From: Pseudomonas sp. R76
GTDB lineage: Bacteria; Pseudomonadota; Gammaproteobacteria; Pseudomonadales; Pseudomonadaceae
NCBI RefSeq assembly: GCF_009834565.1
Contig: NZ_CP019428.1
Location: 930,001-994,000, forward strand
Length of the DNA stretch: 64,000 nt
Reading direction: 5' to 3'
Shown here piece by piece: positions 1 to 9,441 of this stretch. Under the pieces are notes generated by a model. It was not told where the DNA came from. It searched no databases and saw only the letters and a program-made list of their open reading frames with translations. Numbering within the stretch: position 1 is the stretch's first letter; each line of letters opens with the position of its first letter. The translations under genes were made by a program, and so were the position numbers.

Positions 1-1056
1 CTCGATGACCTGCGCGCCAGTGCCTATGTGCACGAAGAGGATGCGGCAGTTCGTCACATGATGCGCGTCGCCGCAGGGCTCGACTCGCTGGTGTTGGGCG
101 AGCCGCAAATCCTCGGCCAGATGAAGTCCGCCTACGCCGTGGCCCGCGAGGCCGGCACTGTCGGCCCGTTGCTGGGCCGCTTGTTCCAGGCCACCTTCAA
201 CTCCGCCAAGCAGGTGCGTACCGACACGGCCATCGGTGAAAACCCCGTGTCCGTGGCATTTGCCGCCGTCAGCCTGGCCAAACAGATTTTCAGCGACTTG
301 CAGCGCAGCCAGGCCCTGCTGATCGGCGCCGGTGAAACCATCACCCTGGTCGCCCGTCATCTGCACGAGCTGGGTGTGAAGCGTATTGTGGTCGCCAACC
401 GCACGCTGGAGCGCGCCAGCATCCTGGCTGAGCAGTTCGGCGCCCACGCGGTGTTGCTGTCGGACATTCCGGCCGAACTGGTGCGCAGCGATATTGTGAT
501 CAGCTCCACCGCCAGCCAACTGCCGATCCTTGGCAAAGGCGCGGTCGAGAGCGCGCTGAAGCTGCGTAAGCACAAACCGATCTTTATGGTGGATATCGCC
601 GTTCCCCGCGATATCGAGCCGGAAGTCGGCGAGTTGGACGACGTTTACCTCTATAGCGTCGACGATCTGCACGAAGTGGTCGCCGAAAACCTCAAGAGTC
701 GCCAGGGCGCTGCCCAGGCCGCCGAGGAAATGGTCAGCACCGGCGCCGAAGACTTTATGGTGCGCCTGCGTGAACTGGCGGCGGTCGACGTGCTCAAGGC
801 GTATCGTCAGCAGGGCGAACGCCTGCGCGACGAAGAGTTGGTCAAGGCCCAGCGGATGCTGGCCAACGGCAGCGGCGCCGAAGAGGTGCTGATGCAACTG
901 GCCCGTGGCCTGACCAACAAGTTGCTCCACGCCCCCAGCGTTCAGTTGAAAAAGCTTACCGCCGAAGGCCGCCTCGATGCGCTGGCCATGGCCCAGGAAC
1001 TCTTTGCCCTCGGTGAGGGCGCGTCAGATAGCTCTTCGGATAAAAAACCGCAATGA
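1..1056 (+). CDS. hemA: Glutamyl-tRNA reductase, 5' end outside window
   Basis: NADPH-dependent reduction of glutamyl-tRNA to glutamate-1-semialdehyde, first committed step of C5 tetrapyrrole synthesis in the cytosol. The frame is open from base 1 and 351 residues are visible; the family is about 420-430 residues, so roughly the first 70, including the catalytic Cys region, are missing. The visible part contains the conserved ACD-type stretch [14 protein letters not shown] near its start, the nucleotide-binding LLIGAGET at about residue 105 and the C-terminal dimerisation helices. The stop overlaps the prfA start (ATGA), so translation is probably coupled. Fits the usual Pseudomonas hemA-prfA-prmC order. 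The internal ATG at 28 is not the real start. Confidence 0.97.
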   Translation, partial: LDDLRASAYVHEEDAAVRHMMRVAAGLDSLVLGEPQILGQMKSAYAVAREAGTVGPLLGRLFQATFNSAKQVRTDTAIGENPVSVAFAAVSLAKQIFSDLQRSQALLIGAGETITLVARHLHELGVKRIVVANRTLERASILAEQFGAHAVLLSDIPAELVRSDIVISSTASQLPILGKGAVESALKLRKHKPIFMVDIAVPRDIEPEVGELDDVYLYSVDDLHEVVAENLKSRQGAAQAAEEMVSTGAEDFMVRLRELAAVDVLKAYRQQGERLRDEELVKAQRMLANGSGAEEVLMQLARGLTNKLLHAPSVQLKKLTAEGRLDALAMAQELFALGEGASDSSSDKKPQ

Positions 1057-2135
1057 AAGCGTCACTGCTCAATAAACTGGACGTGCTCCAGGACCGTTTC
1101 GAAGAACTGACCGCCTTGCTCGGCGATGGCGAGGTCATCTCCGATCAGACCAAATTCCGCGCCTATTCCAAGGAATACGCCGAAGTTGAGCCGATTGTGG
1201 CCACCTACAAGCACCTGACCAAAGTGCAAGCCGACCTCGAAGGCGCCCAGGCGCTGCTCAAGGACAGCGACCCGGACATGCGCGAAATGGCCGTGGAAGA
1301 AGTTCGCGAAGCCAAGGAAAAACTCGCCGAGCTGGAAGGCGATCTGCAGCGCATGTTGCTGCCCAAAGACCCTAACGACGGGCGCAACGTGTTCCTCGAA
1401 ATCCGCGCCGGCACCGGTGGCGACGAGGCGGCGATTTTCTCCGGCGACCTGTTCCGCATGTATTCGCGCTACGCCGAGCGTCGCGGCTGGCGTGTCGAGA
1501 TTCTGTCCGAGAACGAAGGCGAACACGGCGGCTATAAAGAAGTCATCGCCCGGGTTGAAGGCGACAACGTCTACGGCAAGCTCAAATTCGAATCCGGCGC
1601 CCACCGCGTGCAGCGGGTTCCGGCGACAGAATCCCAGGGCCGTATCCACACCTCGGCGTGCACCGTGGCCGTGTTGCCTGAGCCGGACGAGCAGGAAGCC
1701 ATTGAGATCAACCCGGCGGACTTGCGTGTCGACACCTATCGTTCGTCGGGCGCCGGTGGCCAGCACGTCAACAAGACCGACTCGGCGATCCGCATCACGC
1801 ACTTGCCGTCGGGCATTGTGGTGGAGTGCCAGGAAGAACGTTCCCAGCACAAAAACCGTGCGCGGGCCATGTCCTGGCTGTCGGCCAAACTCAACGACCA
1901 GCAGACCAGCGCCGCCGCCAACGCGATTGCCAGCGAGCGCAAGCTGCTGGTGGGTTCGGGCGACCGCTCCGAACGCATTCGTACTTACAATTTTGCCCAG
2001 GGCCGGGTGACCGACCACCGGGTCAACCTCACACTGTATTCCCTCGACGAGATTCTCGCCGGTGGCGTGGATGCGGTGATCGAGCCCTTGCTTGCCGAGT
2101 ACCAGGCCGATCAATTGGCGGCGATAGGTGAATAA
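1053..2135 (+). CDS. prfA: Peptide chain release factor 1
   Basis: Class I release factor reading UAA and UAG and triggering peptidyl-tRNA hydrolysis on the ribosome. 360 residues, the normal length. The GGQ catalytic motif is visible in [14 protein letters not shown] around residue 230, and the RF1 codon-recognition tripeptide PAT in [10 protein letters not shown] around residue 190 separates it from RF2 (SPF). ATG start overlaps the hemA stop by 4 bp, and prmC, which methylates the GGQ glutamine, starts directly after its stop. The three genes form one transcription unit with coupled function. Confidence 0.98.
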   Translation: MKASLLNKLDVLQDRFEELTALLGDGEVISDQTKFRAYSKEYAEVEPIVATYKHLTKVQADLEGAQALLKDSDPDMREMAVEEVREAKEKLAELEGDLQRMLLPKDPNDGRNVFLEIRAGTGGDEAAIFSGDLFRMYSRYAERRGWRVEILSENEGEHGGYKEVIARVEGDNVYGKLKFESGAHRVQRVPATESQGRIHTSACTVAVLPEPDEQEAIEINPADLRVDTYRSSGAGGQHVNKTDSAIRITHLPSGIVVECQEERSQHKNRARAMSWLSAKLNDQQTSAAANAIASERKLLVGSGDRSERIRTYNFAQGRVTDHRVNLTLYSLDEILAGGVDAVIEPLLAEYQADQLAAIGE

Positions 2136-2966
2136 ATGACCATCATTGCCAGCTTGCTGCGCGCCGCGGACTTGCCCGACTCGCCCACCGCGCGCCTGGA
2201 TGTGGAACTGTTGCTGGCCGCTGCCTTGGGCAAATCGCGCAGCTACCTGCACACCTGGCCGGAAAAGATCGTCAGCAGCGAAGCCGCACTGACCTTTGCC
2301 AACTACCTGCAGCGCCGCCGTGGCGGTGAGCCGGTCGCGTATATCCTCGGCCAGCAAGGCTTCTGGAAGCTGGACCTGGAGGTCGCGCCGCACACGCTGA
2401 TCCCGCGTCCCGAAACCGAATTTCTGGTGGAAGCCGCGTTGGAACTGCTGCCTGCCACGCCTGCCAAGGTTCTCGACCTGGGCACCGGCAGCGGTGCCAT
2501 CGCCCTGGCCCTGGCCAGCGAGCGCCCGGTTTGGCAGGTCACCGCGGTTGACCGCGTGCTGGAAGCCGTGGCCCTGGCGGAGCGCAACCGCCAGCGCCTG
2601 CACCTGAAAAACGCCACGGTGCTGAACAGCCATTGGTTCAGCGCCCTGCAGGGCGAGACGTTCGACCTGATCATCAGCAACCCACCTTACATTGCCGACA
2701 ACGACCCGCATCTGGTCGCAGGCGATGTGCGCTTTGAGCCTGCCAGCGCCTTGGTGGCCGGCCATGACGGCCTGGACGATTTGCGCTTGATCAGCGCCCA
2801 AGCCCCGGCCCACTTGAATGCCAGCGGTTGGCTGTTGCTTGAACATGGCTACGATCAGGCGGCGGCCGTGCGTGACCTGTTGCTGGGCGAGGGTTTTGAA
2901 GACGTACACAGCCGCGTCGACCTCGGTGGCCACGAGCGCATCACCCTGGGACGCCGGCCGTGCTGA
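2136..2966 (+). CDS. prmC: Release factor glutamine N5-methyltransferase
   Basis: SAM-dependent methyltransferase that methylates the glutamine of the GGQ motif of RF1 and RF2. 276 residues, normal length. Motif I (LDLGTGSGAIALAL, about residue 110) binds SAM and the ISNPPYI motif (about residue 180) is the NPPY catalytic signature of glutamine/adenine N-methyltransferases. Starts immediately after the prfA stop and overlaps moeB by 7 bp, so it is part of the hemA-murI operon. Older annotations call it hemK. Confidence 0.97.
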   Translation: MTIIASLLRAADLPDSPTARLDVELLLAAALGKSRSYLHTWPEKIVSSEAALTFANYLQRRRGGEPVAYILGQQGFWKLDLEVAPHTLIPRPETEFLVEAALELLPATPAKVLDLGTGSGAIALALASERPVWQVTAVDRVLEAVALAERNRQRLHLKNATVLNSHWFSALQGETFDLIISNPPYIADNDPHLVAGDVRFEPASALVAGHDGLDDLRLISAQAPAHLNASGWLLLEHGYDQAAAVRDLLLGEGFEDVHSRVDLGGHERITLGRRPC

Positions 2967-3715
2967 CCGATCAGGAGCTGTTGCGCTATAGCCGACAGAT
3001 TCTGTTGCAGCATGTCGACATCGAAGGCCAGTTGCGCCTGAAAAACGCGCGTGCATTGATCGTCGGCCTCGGTGGCCTGGGCGCGCCTGTCGCGCTTTAC
3101 TTGGCCGCAGCGGGTGTGGGCGAGTTGCATTTGGCCGACTTCGACACCGTCGACCTGACCAACCTGCAACGCCAGATCATCCACGACACTGACAGCGTCG
3201 GGCAGACCAAGGTCGATTCGGCCATGCGCCGCCTGAGCGCCATCAACCCCGAAGTCACTCTGCTCGCCCATCGCACCGCGCTGGACGCGGACTCTCTGGC
3301 AGCGGCGGTGGCAGCGGTGGACGTGGTACTCGATTGCAGCGACAACTTCTCCACCCGTGAAGCCGTCAACGCCGCCTGCGTCGCTGCCGGCACGCCATTG
3401 ATCAGTGGTGCCGCGATTCGCCTTGAAGGGCAATTGTCGGTGTTTGACCCGCGCCGCGCCGACAGCCCGTGCTACCACTGTTTATACGGGCACGGCAGCG
3501 ACACCGAACTGACCTGCAGCGAAGCCGGCGTTGTCGGCCCGCTGGTGGGCGTGGTCGGCAGCCTGCAAGCGCTGGAAGCCTTGAAACTGCTGGCCGGTTT
3601 CGGTGAGCCGCTGGTGGGTCGCTTGTTGCTGATCGATGCCTTGACCACACGCTTTCGCGAATTACGCGTCAAGCGCGACCCGGGTTGCAGCGTGTGTGGA
3701 GTTGAGCGTGGTTAA
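2960..3715 (+). CDS. moeB: MoeB/ThiF-family adenylyltransferase (molybdopterin-synthase adenylyltransferase)
   Basis: E1-like enzyme that adenylates the C-terminal Gly-Gly of a ubiquitin-like sulfur carrier, MoaD in molybdenum cofactor synthesis. 251 residues. The nucleotide-binding Rossmann glycine motif [14 protein letters not shown] is at about residue 35, the R-Q-I-I-H segment follows (NLQRQIIH), and two CxxC pairs (CYHC near 170 and CSVC near the C-terminus) form the expected structural zinc site. Starts inside the end of prmC and overlaps murI by 20 bp. A ThiF function cannot be excluded from sequence alone, but the length and location fit MoeB/HesA of Pseudomonas. Confidence 0.9.
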   Translation: MLTDQELLRYSRQILLQHVDIEGQLRLKNARALIVGLGGLGAPVALYLAAAGVGELHLADFDTVDLTNLQRQIIHDTDSVGQTKVDSAMRRLSAINPEVTLLAHRTALDADSLAAAVAAVDVVLDCSDNFSTREAVNAACVAAGTPLISGAAIRLEGQLSVFDPRRADSPCYHCLYGHGSDTELTCSEAGVVGPLVGVVGSLQALEALKLLAGFGEPLVGRLLLIDALTTRFRELRVKRDPGCSVCGVERG

Positions 3716-4502
3716 GGACGCGCCCATCGGTGTGTTCGATTCCGGCGTCGGCGGCCTGTCGGTGCTGGATGAAATCCAACAGTTACTGCCCCATGAGTCA
3801 CTGCTGTACGTGGCTGACGGCGGTAACATTCCCTACGGCGAGAAAACTCCGGCGTTCATTCTCGAGCGCTCCCGGTGCGTCGCCGAGTTTTTCCGCGAGC
3901 AGGGCGCCAAGGCGTTTGTGATTGCCTGTAACACGGCGACTGTCGCCGCTGTCGCCGATTTGCGTCAGGACTTCCCCGACTGGCCATTGGTGGGCATGGA
4001 GCCCGCCGTCAAACCGGCGGCTGCCGCCACTCGCAGTGGCGTGGTCGGTGTACTCGCCACCACCGGCACCCTGCAAAGCGCCAAGTTCGCGGCGTTGCTC
4101 GACCGTTTTGCCACCGACGTGCGTGTCATCACTCAGCCCTGCCCGGGGTTGGTTGAGTTGATTGAAACCGGCGACCTTGGCAGCGCCGCGTTGCGCCAGA
4201 TGTTGCAAGGTTATGTCGACCCGCTGCTCAGTGCGGGTTGCGACACGATTATTCTCGGCTGCACCCACTACCCCTTCCTCAAGCCACTCCTGGCACAGAT
4301 GCTTCCCCCCAGCATCATCCTGATCGACACCGGTGCCGCCGTGGCGCGTCAGCTCAAGCGATTGTTGAGCGAGCGCGACCTGTTGGCCGTCGGCAATCCT
4401 GAACCTACGCAGTTCTGGACCAGTGGTGATGTCGATCACCTAAGAAATATCCTACCGACTCTATGGGAATATCCCGGAGTTGTGCGAAGCTTCGACGCGT
4501 GA
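3696..4502 (+). CDS. murI: Glutamate racemase
   Basis: Interconverts L- and D-glutamate, supplying D-Glu for peptidoglycan. 268 residues if translation begins at the GTG at 3696; a second in-frame GTG at 3708 is also possible, and no ATG precedes the conserved [14 protein letters not shown]. Both catalytic cysteines are visible, in ACNTATV (about residue 75) and GCTHYPFL (about residue 190). The start lies inside moeB (20 bp overlap), making this the last gene of the hemA-prfA-prmC-moeB-murI unit. No clear terminator was seen after it. Confidence 0.95.
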   Translation: MELSVVKDAPIGVFDSGVGGLSVLDEIQQLLPHESLLYVADGGNIPYGEKTPAFILERSRCVAEFFREQGAKAFVIACNTATVAAVADLRQDFPDWPLVGMEPAVKPAAAATRSGVVGVLATTGTLQSAKFAALLDRFATDVRVITQPCPGLVELIETGDLGSAALRQMLQGYVDPLLSAGCDTIILGCTHYPFLKPLLAQMLPPSIILIDTGAAVARQLKRLLSERDLLAVGNPEPTQFWTSGDVDHLRNILPTLWEYPGVVRSFDA

Positions 4503-4613
4503 AAATTTTGTGAAATAACGCGATCAGACGCTGAACTTCTGGCTCTGCGTTGGCTTCTATAGCGAGTTAGCCTGTACCAAAACATACAACTTCGTCTCAA
4601 AGGACTGTTTCTT

Positions 4614-5132
4614 ATGAAGCGCTTGTTCTGTTTGGCTGCGTTTGCGGCCGTCGTAGTAGGGCACTCTGTTTCGGCTCAAGCTGCCGGTCTGGAGTTCGGT
4701 GTGGGGAGCACCAGCGATTCGACCATGACCTATCGGCTCGGGTTGACGTCGGATTGGGATAAAAGCTGGTGGCAGAGCGATACCGGTCGATTGACTGGCT
4801 ATTGGAGTGGCGCTTACACCTATTGGGATGGCGACAAGCGCGCGGGCGCGAGTAGCCTGTCGTTCTCGCCAGTGTTTGTGTACGAGTTTGCCGGGGAAAA
4901 GGTCAAGCCCTACATCGAAGCCGGGATCGGCGTGGCCGTGTTCTCGCGCACGCGCCTGGAAGACAACAACATCGGCCAGGCCTTCCAGTTCGAAGACCGT
5001 CTGGGCTTTGGTTTGCGCTTTGCCGGTGGGCATGAGGTAGGCATTCGCGCCACGCACTATTCCAACGCCGGCATCAGCAGCAACAACGATGGGGTAGAGA
5101 GCTACTCGTTGCACTACACCTTGCCGTTGTAG
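4614..5132 (+). CDS. pagL: PagL-type lipid A 3-O-deacylase (acyloxyacyl hydrolase family)
   Basis: Outer-membrane beta-barrel that removes the 3-O-linked acyl chain of lipid A, lowering endotoxicity and altering the membrane. 172 residues: signal peptide of about 23 residues ending in SAQA, then an eight-stranded barrel pattern with alternating aromatic residues. The PagL catalytic triad fits RATHYSNAG (His and Ser) with a downstream Glu in DGVESYS, spacing as in PagL. Ends in an aromatic/hydrophobic strand (LHYTLPL) typical of BAM substrates. An AAAGGA ribosome site precedes the ATG. It is separated from murI by 111 bp and is probably transcribed on its own. Confidence 0.88.
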   Translation: MKRLFCLAAFAAVVVGHSVSAQAAGLEFGVGSTSDSTMTYRLGLTSDWDKSWWQSDTGRLTGYWSGAYTYWDGDKRAGASSLSFSPVFVYEFAGEKVKPYIEAGIGVAVFSRTRLEDNNIGQAFQFEDRLGFGLRFAGGHEVGIRATHYSNAGISSNNDGVESYSLHYTLPL

Positions 5133-5170
5133 CCACCAGCACACGATTTTCCAGAACACTGCAAAACCAA

Positions 5171-5261
5171 ATGTGGGAGCGGGCTTGCTCGCGAAAGCGG
5201 AGTGTCAGTTACCGAATAATTGACTGATACACCGCTTTCGCGAGCAAGCCCGCTCCCACAT
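5171..5261. repeat. REP doublet (REPIN-like inverted repeat)
   Basis: Two inverted arms of about 30 bp (ATGTGGGAGCGGGCTTGCTC... and its near-perfect complement) flank a spacer of about 30 bp. This is the extragenic palindrome type abundant in P. fluorescens, in the intergenic gap between the convergent pagL and ykgJ-type genes. Such doublets are spread by RAYT transposases in trans; none is encoded in this window. Confidence 0.9.
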
Positions 5262-5285
5262 TTTTGATCTCTATCTACCCTGGTG

Positions 5286-5591
5286 TCAGCGGTAGGCCGT
5301 CGCAATCCCTTCTCGCTCGGTCAGACACTCCGGTGCCCCCATCTCGAACTCCCGGCAAATCAGCGGCCGGCGCTCGTAGATCGTGCACATCATCGTGTCC
5401 CGGTCCAGCGCCGCACACCAGCCGTCATCCAGGCGCAGCATCACTTCGCCGCCCCAATCATCCGTATCGATGTAGCGTTCCGGCACGCCGGTGTCGGTGA
5501 TCAGCATCACTTCCAACTGGCAGCAGCAGGCCGCGCACGTTGAGCAGGTCACGGCGGGTTCGGTGATTTGAGTGTGGGGAATGTTGGTCAT
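5286..5591 (-). CDS. YkgJ-family cysteine cluster protein
   Basis: Small cytosolic protein of 101 residues with the CxxCxxCC pattern (CSTCAACC at about residue 16) and later cysteines in DDGWCAAL, CTIYERRPLICREF and PEC, the signature of the YkgJ / Fe-S-oxidoreductase-like zinc or iron-sulfur family. Biochemical role not known. It follows the DUF2878 gene of the light-responsive cluster by 54 bp on the same strand, so read-through is possible, but the gap is longer than those inside the cluster. Confidence 0.85.
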   Translation of the reverse strand: MTNIPHTQITEPAVTCSTCAACCCQLEVMLITDTGVPERYIDTDDWGGEVMLRLDDGWCAALDRDTMMCTIYERRPLICREFEMGAPECLTEREGIATAYR

Positions 5592-5645
5592 AGACGCGCA
5601 GTGTAAGCCAAGCGGGTCAGGTAGGTGTGAATGCTCTGACGGGCG

Positions 5646-6137
5646 TCAGTGCCCCAATTGCCGCGCGATCCAGTGCAGCACCGGGAACAGCAGCCCCCAC
5701 AGCAGCGCCAGGCCGATCAGGGTAGGCGCCGTGCCATAGCCGAAACTCACACCGGCCAATTGGCTGCCGGCGTAATACGACAGCGGCCCGCCGACGGCGC
5801 CCAACAGGCTGGCACGCCACCAGGGCTGTGCGCTCCAGGCCAGGCAATGGCGCAGCGTGGTGGCAAGCAACGCCCACAGCAGCACCAGCCAGAACGGAAT
5901 CAGCGGCCCCGGAAAACTGAAATGAAACACGCCAAAGGTGCGCAACGAGGTGTCGATAACGGTGCCCAGCAAGGTAACGGCGAGGATGACTTGCCCCTCC
6001 GCAGACCATGAACTTACCCACAACAGGTGGATGGCCAGCACGGCGGCGACCACCCACAGCCAGCGGCTGTCACCGCCCAGCACGCAGGCAAACCAGCCGC
6101 ACTGAAACAGCACGGCATTCGCCAGCCGTTTAAGCAC
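5646..6137 (-). CDS. DUF2878 integral membrane protein
   Basis: 163-residue membrane protein with about five hydrophobic helices, matching DUF2878. Function unknown; in many gamma-proteobacteria it ends operons with cyclopropane-fatty-acid-synthase-like, DUF1365, FAD oxidoreductase and photolyase genes. Start chosen as the GTG at 6137 (VLKRLANAVLFQ), which overlaps the end of the fatty-acid synthase gene by 8 bp; the frame is open further upstream but there it only shadows the neighbouring gene. The strict overlap suggests translational coupling to the lipid-modifying enzymes, and its product may act in or on the inner membrane with them. Confidence 0.82.
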   Translation of the reverse strand: MLKRLANAVLFQCGWFACVLGGDSRWLWVVAAVLAIHLLWVSSWSAEGQVILAVTLLGTVIDTSLRTFGVFHFSFPGPLIPFWLVLLWALLATTLRHCLAWSAQPWWRASLLGAVGGPLSYYAGSQLAGVSFGYGTAPTLIGLALLWGLLFPVLHWIARQLGH

Positions 6138-7401
6138 TGAAACGCCCGAGCAACGGCGGGTTGATCGCCGCCGGCTTGGCCAGCAGCAGTTGCGCAGTAC
6201 CAATCGTACGTTCCATAAAGCCGCCTTCGCAGTAGCACAAGTAGAATTCCCACAAGCGCAGGAAGTACTCATCGTAGCCCAACTCGGTGAGACGGCCATG
6301 GGCGCGGCGAAAGTTCTCATGCCACAGGCGCAGGGTTTTTGCGTAGTGCAGGCCGAAGTCTTCCATGTGCAGCAGGTTCATGTCGGTGTCGCGGCTGACG
6401 ATGTGCAGCATGTTCTGCACGCAGGGCAGGGCGCCACCGGGGAAAATGTAGCGCTGAATGAAGTCAACGCTGTTCTTGGCCTGCTCAAAGCGCTGCTCAC
6501 GAATGGTGATGGCTTGCAGCAGCATCAGGCCGTCGCTTTTGAGCAGATGCGCGCACTGCTTGAAGTAGGTCGGCAGGAAGCGATGGCCCACCGCTTCGAT
6601 CATCTCGATGGACACCAGCTTGTCGTACTGGCCGGTCAGGTCGCGATAGTCCTGCAGCAGCAGGGTTACCTGGCCCTGCAAACCCAAGGCCTCGATGCGT
6701 TTCTCGGTGTAGGCAAACTGCTCTTTGGACAAGGTCGTGGTGGTGACTTTGCAGCCGTAATGCTGCGCCGCATACAGCGCCATGCTGCCCCAGCCGGTGC
6801 CGATTTCCAGCAAGTGATCAGTGGGCTTGAGCGCGAGTTTCTGGCAGATGCGTTCCAGCTTGTTCAACTGCGCCTGTTCCAGGGTGTCCTCGGGCGTCAG
6901 GAACTGCGCCGCCGAGTACATCATGGTCGGGTCGAGGAATTCTTCGAACAGGTCATTGCCGAGGTCGTAGTGGGCGGCGATGTTTTTCTGCGAGCCCTTG
7001 CGCGTGTTGCGGTTGAGCCAGTGCAGGCCTTGGGTGAACGGGCGGGCCAGGCGCGCCAGGCCACCTTCCATGGCGTCGAGCACGTCCAGGTTGCTGACCA
7101 TCACGCGCACCACGTCGGTCAGGTCCGGGGTGGTCCAGTAACCGTGAATAAAGGCTTCGCCGGCGCCGATCGAACCGTTGGCGGCCACCAGCCCCCAGAC
7201 GGCCGAATCAACAATCTGGATTTCCCCCAGCAGGTGCGCTTCGCGTGCGCCGAACACCTGGCGCTCACCGTCTTCGATCACCACCAACTGGCCGTGGCGC
7301 AGTTGGCTGAGTTGGCGCAGCACGGCCTTGCGCAGCAGTGCGCTGGTCAGGCCGTTGACGTTCAGGCGGTTGGTCTTGACCGATAAGCTAGGGGATTTCA
7401 T
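6130..7401 (-). CDS. Cyclopropane-fatty-acyl-phospholipid synthase family methyltransferase
   Basis: SAM-dependent methyltransferase acting on unsaturated acyl chains of membrane phospholipids. 423 residues. SAM-binding motif LLEIGTGWGSMALYAAQHYG at about residues 195-215; the downstream IEMIEAVG and CEGGFMERTIG segments are conserved in Cfa enzymes. Start is MKSPSLS at 7401. In this gene context (photolyase, FAD oxidoreductase, DUF1365) the closest characterised relative is the methylase of the Rhodobacter furan-fatty-acid pathway (UfaM, formerly CfaA), so the product may be a methylated or furan fatty acid rather than a simple cyclopropane ring; this is inference. It overlaps DUF1365 by 14 bp. 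Confidence 0.9.
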   Translation of the reverse strand: MKSPSLSVKTNRLNVNGLTSALLRKAVLRQLSQLRHGQLVVIEDGERQVFGAREAHLLGEIQIVDSAVWGLVAANGSIGAGEAFIHGYWTTPDLTDVVRVMVSNLDVLDAMEGGLARLARPFTQGLHWLNRNTRKGSQKNIAAHYDLGNDLFEEFLDPTMMYSAAQFLTPEDTLEQAQLNKLERICQKLALKPTDHLLEIGTGWGSMALYAAQHYGCKVTTTTLSKEQFAYTEKRIEALGLQGQVTLLLQDYRDLTGQYDKLVSIEMIEAVGHRFLPTYFKQCAHLLKSDGLMLLQAITIREQRFEQAKNSVDFIQRYIFPGGALPCVQNMLHIVSRDTDMNLLHMEDFGLHYAKTLRLWHENFRRAHGRLTELGYDEYFLRLWEFYLCYCEGGFMERTIGTAQLLLAKPAAINPPLLGRFSA

Positions 7402-8197
7402 GGCGGCGATCCTTGGTATACCCGACTGCGGTGCGAGAGGCGCCATCGGCGGCCTGATGGGAAAAAATCGGTGTGCGTTTAAGCAACAGGCGCATGGCCT
7501 GCCAGTAAATCGCCAGGCAGGTCTTGGCGGTCATCCACGGGAAGCGCCACAGGTAGCGATGCAGGCTGGCGCGGCTCAGCGCTTCTTTGTGCAGGCTCAA
7601 GGTGGCGTCGAAGACTTTCAGCTCGCCCTGCCAGTCGGCCATGTGCACGCCGAGCTTGGCGGCGGGCGGGCTGAAGCTCATGCGGTATTCCAGGTCACGC
7701 GGTAAAAATGGCGACACATGGAAAGCCTTGGCCACGGCAAAGTGCTGATGCTCATCCGCGCCGAGGGCCTGGGCCGGCAGCACGTAGTGATAGCGCTCGC
7801 GCCACGGGGTGTTGGTCACTTCACACAGGATCGCGGCCAGTTGCCCATCGGCCTCGAAGCAGTAGAAGAAACTCACCGGGTTAAAAGCCAGGCCCCAACT
7901 GCGGGCCTGGGTCAGTAGGCAGATAACGCCCTGAGGCTCACGCCCCAGCGCCTTGCCGACTTGCTGGCGCACGGCATCGCTCAAGCTCATGCCGTGGCGC
8001 GTGAATTCACGCAGGTAATCCTGCTGGCGAAAACCGAAGGGTGCCAGGCGGCCCGCGCCAGCCAAAGGCGACAGCCCAAGCACTTGGTCTTCTTCGCTTA
8101 AATCCAGGTACAGCAAGCCGATGCGGTAGCGGAAGGCGTGGGCCTTGGGCGCAAACCGGCGATGGGCGATCCAGCCGCTGTACAGGGCGCTGTTCAT
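7388..8197 (-). CDS. DUF1365 family protein
   Basis: 269-residue protein matching DUF1365, beginning MNSALYSGWIAHRRF, the typical opening of the family, with FNPVSFFYCFEADG in the centre. Enzymatic role not established; the family is almost always encoded between an FAD-dependent oxidoreductase and a Cfa-like methyltransferase, as here. Overlaps the preceding FAD gene by 4 bp and the following methyltransferase by 14 bp, so the three are translationally coupled and probably act on the same acyl substrate. No signal peptide seen. Confidence 0.88.
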   Translation of the reverse strand: MNSALYSGWIAHRRFAPKAHAFRYRIGLLYLDLSEEDQVLGLSPLAGAGRLAPFGFRQQDYLREFTRHGMSLSDAVRQQVGKALGREPQGVICLLTQARSWGLAFNPVSFFYCFEADGQLAAILCEVTNTPWRERYHYVLPAQALGADEHQHFAVAKAFHVSPFLPRDLEYRMSFSPPAAKLGVHMADWQGELKVFDATLSLHKEALSRASLHRYLWRFPWMTAKTCLAIYWQAMRLLLKRTPIFSHQAADGASRTAVGYTKDRRHEIP

Positions 8198-9441
8198 AGG
8201 GTTTCGCCAAAGGCCTGGGCCACGCGCAATGCGCTGACCACGCCGTCTTCATGGAAGCCGTTGGCCCAGTAGGCGCCGCAATAAAAGGTGTTGCGCGCGC
8301 CCGCCAATTCTTCCCAGCGCGCTTGCGCGGCAACGGCCGCAAGGCTGTATTGCGGATGCGCATAGGTGTAGCGCGCGAGGATCTTCAGCGGGTTGATCAT
8401 CGGCGTCTGGTTGAGGCTGACGCAAAAGGTGGTGGCGCTGTCGATGCCTTGCAGGATGTTCATGTCGTAGGTCACGGCAGCCTGGGTCTGCGCATCGCCG
8501 GTGAGCCGGTAGTTCCAGCTGGCCCAGGCGAGTTTGCGGTCGGGCAGCAGGCGCGTGTCGGTGTGCAGCACCACGTCGTTGTCGGCGTAGGGCAGGGCAC
8601 CGAGAATCTCCTGTTCGGCCTGGCTTGGGTCGGCCAGCAGTGCCAGTGCCTGGTCGCTGTGGCAGGCGAATACCACCCGATCAAAAGCCTCGCTGCCGGC
8701 GACGCTGTGGATAACTACACCATCGTCTGTGCGCTCGACTTTATGCACAGGGCAATTGAGGCGCACCTGCTCGCGAAAGCTGCGTGTCAGCGGTTCGATG
8801 TAACTGCTGGAGCCGCCTTCGATCACGCACCATTGCGGCCGGTTGTTCACCGAGAGCAAGCCGTGGTTCTTGAAGAAGCGTACAAAGAACTGCAGCGGAA
8901 AGCCGAGCATGTCGGTCAGGGACATCGACCAGATCGCCGCACCCATCGGCACGATGTAGTGCCGGATAAAACGCTCGCCGTAACCGCCGGCTTCGAGGTA
9001 ATCACCCAGCGTCATGTCGGCGCTGATGCGCTGCTCTTGCAGGTCCAGCGGCGCCTGGCGGTTGAAGCGCAAGATGTCGCGCAACATGCCCCAGAACCCC
9101 GGCGACAAAATATTGCGGCGCTGGGCAAACAAGCTGTTGAGGTTATTGCCGTTGTATTCGAAGCCTGCGTTTTGATCGCACACCGAAAAGCTCATCTCGG
9201 TGGGTTTGAAGCTGACGCCAATCTGCCCCAGCAGGCGAATGAAGTTGGGGTAGGTCCAGTCGTTAAATACGATAAAACCGGTGTCCACCGCGTAGCGTTC
9301 ACCCTCGACCGTCACGTTGACCGTGTGGGTGTGCCCACCGATGCGCTCGCCGGCTTCGAACAGGGTGATGTCGTGGCGGCGGCTGAGCAGGTAGGCGCTG
9401 GTGAGCCCGGCGATGCCGCTGCCGATAATAGCGATCTTCAC
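8194..9441 (-). CDS. FAD-dependent oxidoreductase (amine-oxidase fold) of the fatty-acid-modification cluster
   Basis: 415 residues from a GTG start at 9441. The FAD dinucleotide motif IAIIGSGIAGLTSAYLL is at the very N-terminus followed by LFEAGERIGGHTHTV, and the C-terminal FAD-contact segment FYCGAYWANGFHEDG is present. The frame runs upstream of 9441, but that part covers the end of the SDR gene and lacks conserved character. Relatives in the Rhodobacter sigma-E/ChrR regulon (RSP_1090 type) are needed for making modified fatty acids; a desaturase or oxidase acting on the methylated acyl chain is a reasonable guess. Overlaps both neighbours by 4 bp. Confidence 0.87.
   Translation of the reverse strand: MKIAIIGSGIAGLTSAYLLSRRHDITLFEAGERIGGHTHTVNVTVEGERYAVDTGFIVFNDWTYPNFIRLLGQIGVSFKPTEMSFSVCDQNAGFEYNGNNLNSLFAQRRNILSPGFWGMLRDILRFNRQAPLDLQEQRISADMTLGDYLEAGGYGERFIRHYIVPMGAAIWSMSLTDMLGFPLQFFVRFFKNHGLLSVNNRPQWCVIEGGSSSYIEPLTRSFREQVRLNCPVHKVERTDDGVVIHSVAGSEAFDRVVFACHSDQALALLADPSQAEQEILGALPYADNDVVLHTDTRLLPDRKLAWASWNYRLTGDAQTQAAVTYDMNILQGIDSATTFCVSLNQTPMINPLKILARYTYAHPQYSLAAVAAQARWEELAGARNTFYCGAYWANGFHEDGVVSALRVAQAFGETL

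Noticed and set aside
1062..3056. 664-codon open frame on the minus strand across prfA, prmC and moeB
   Set aside because: Gln/Gly/Arg-rich composition typical of the antisense frame of high-GC genes; fully opposite three well-identified genes.
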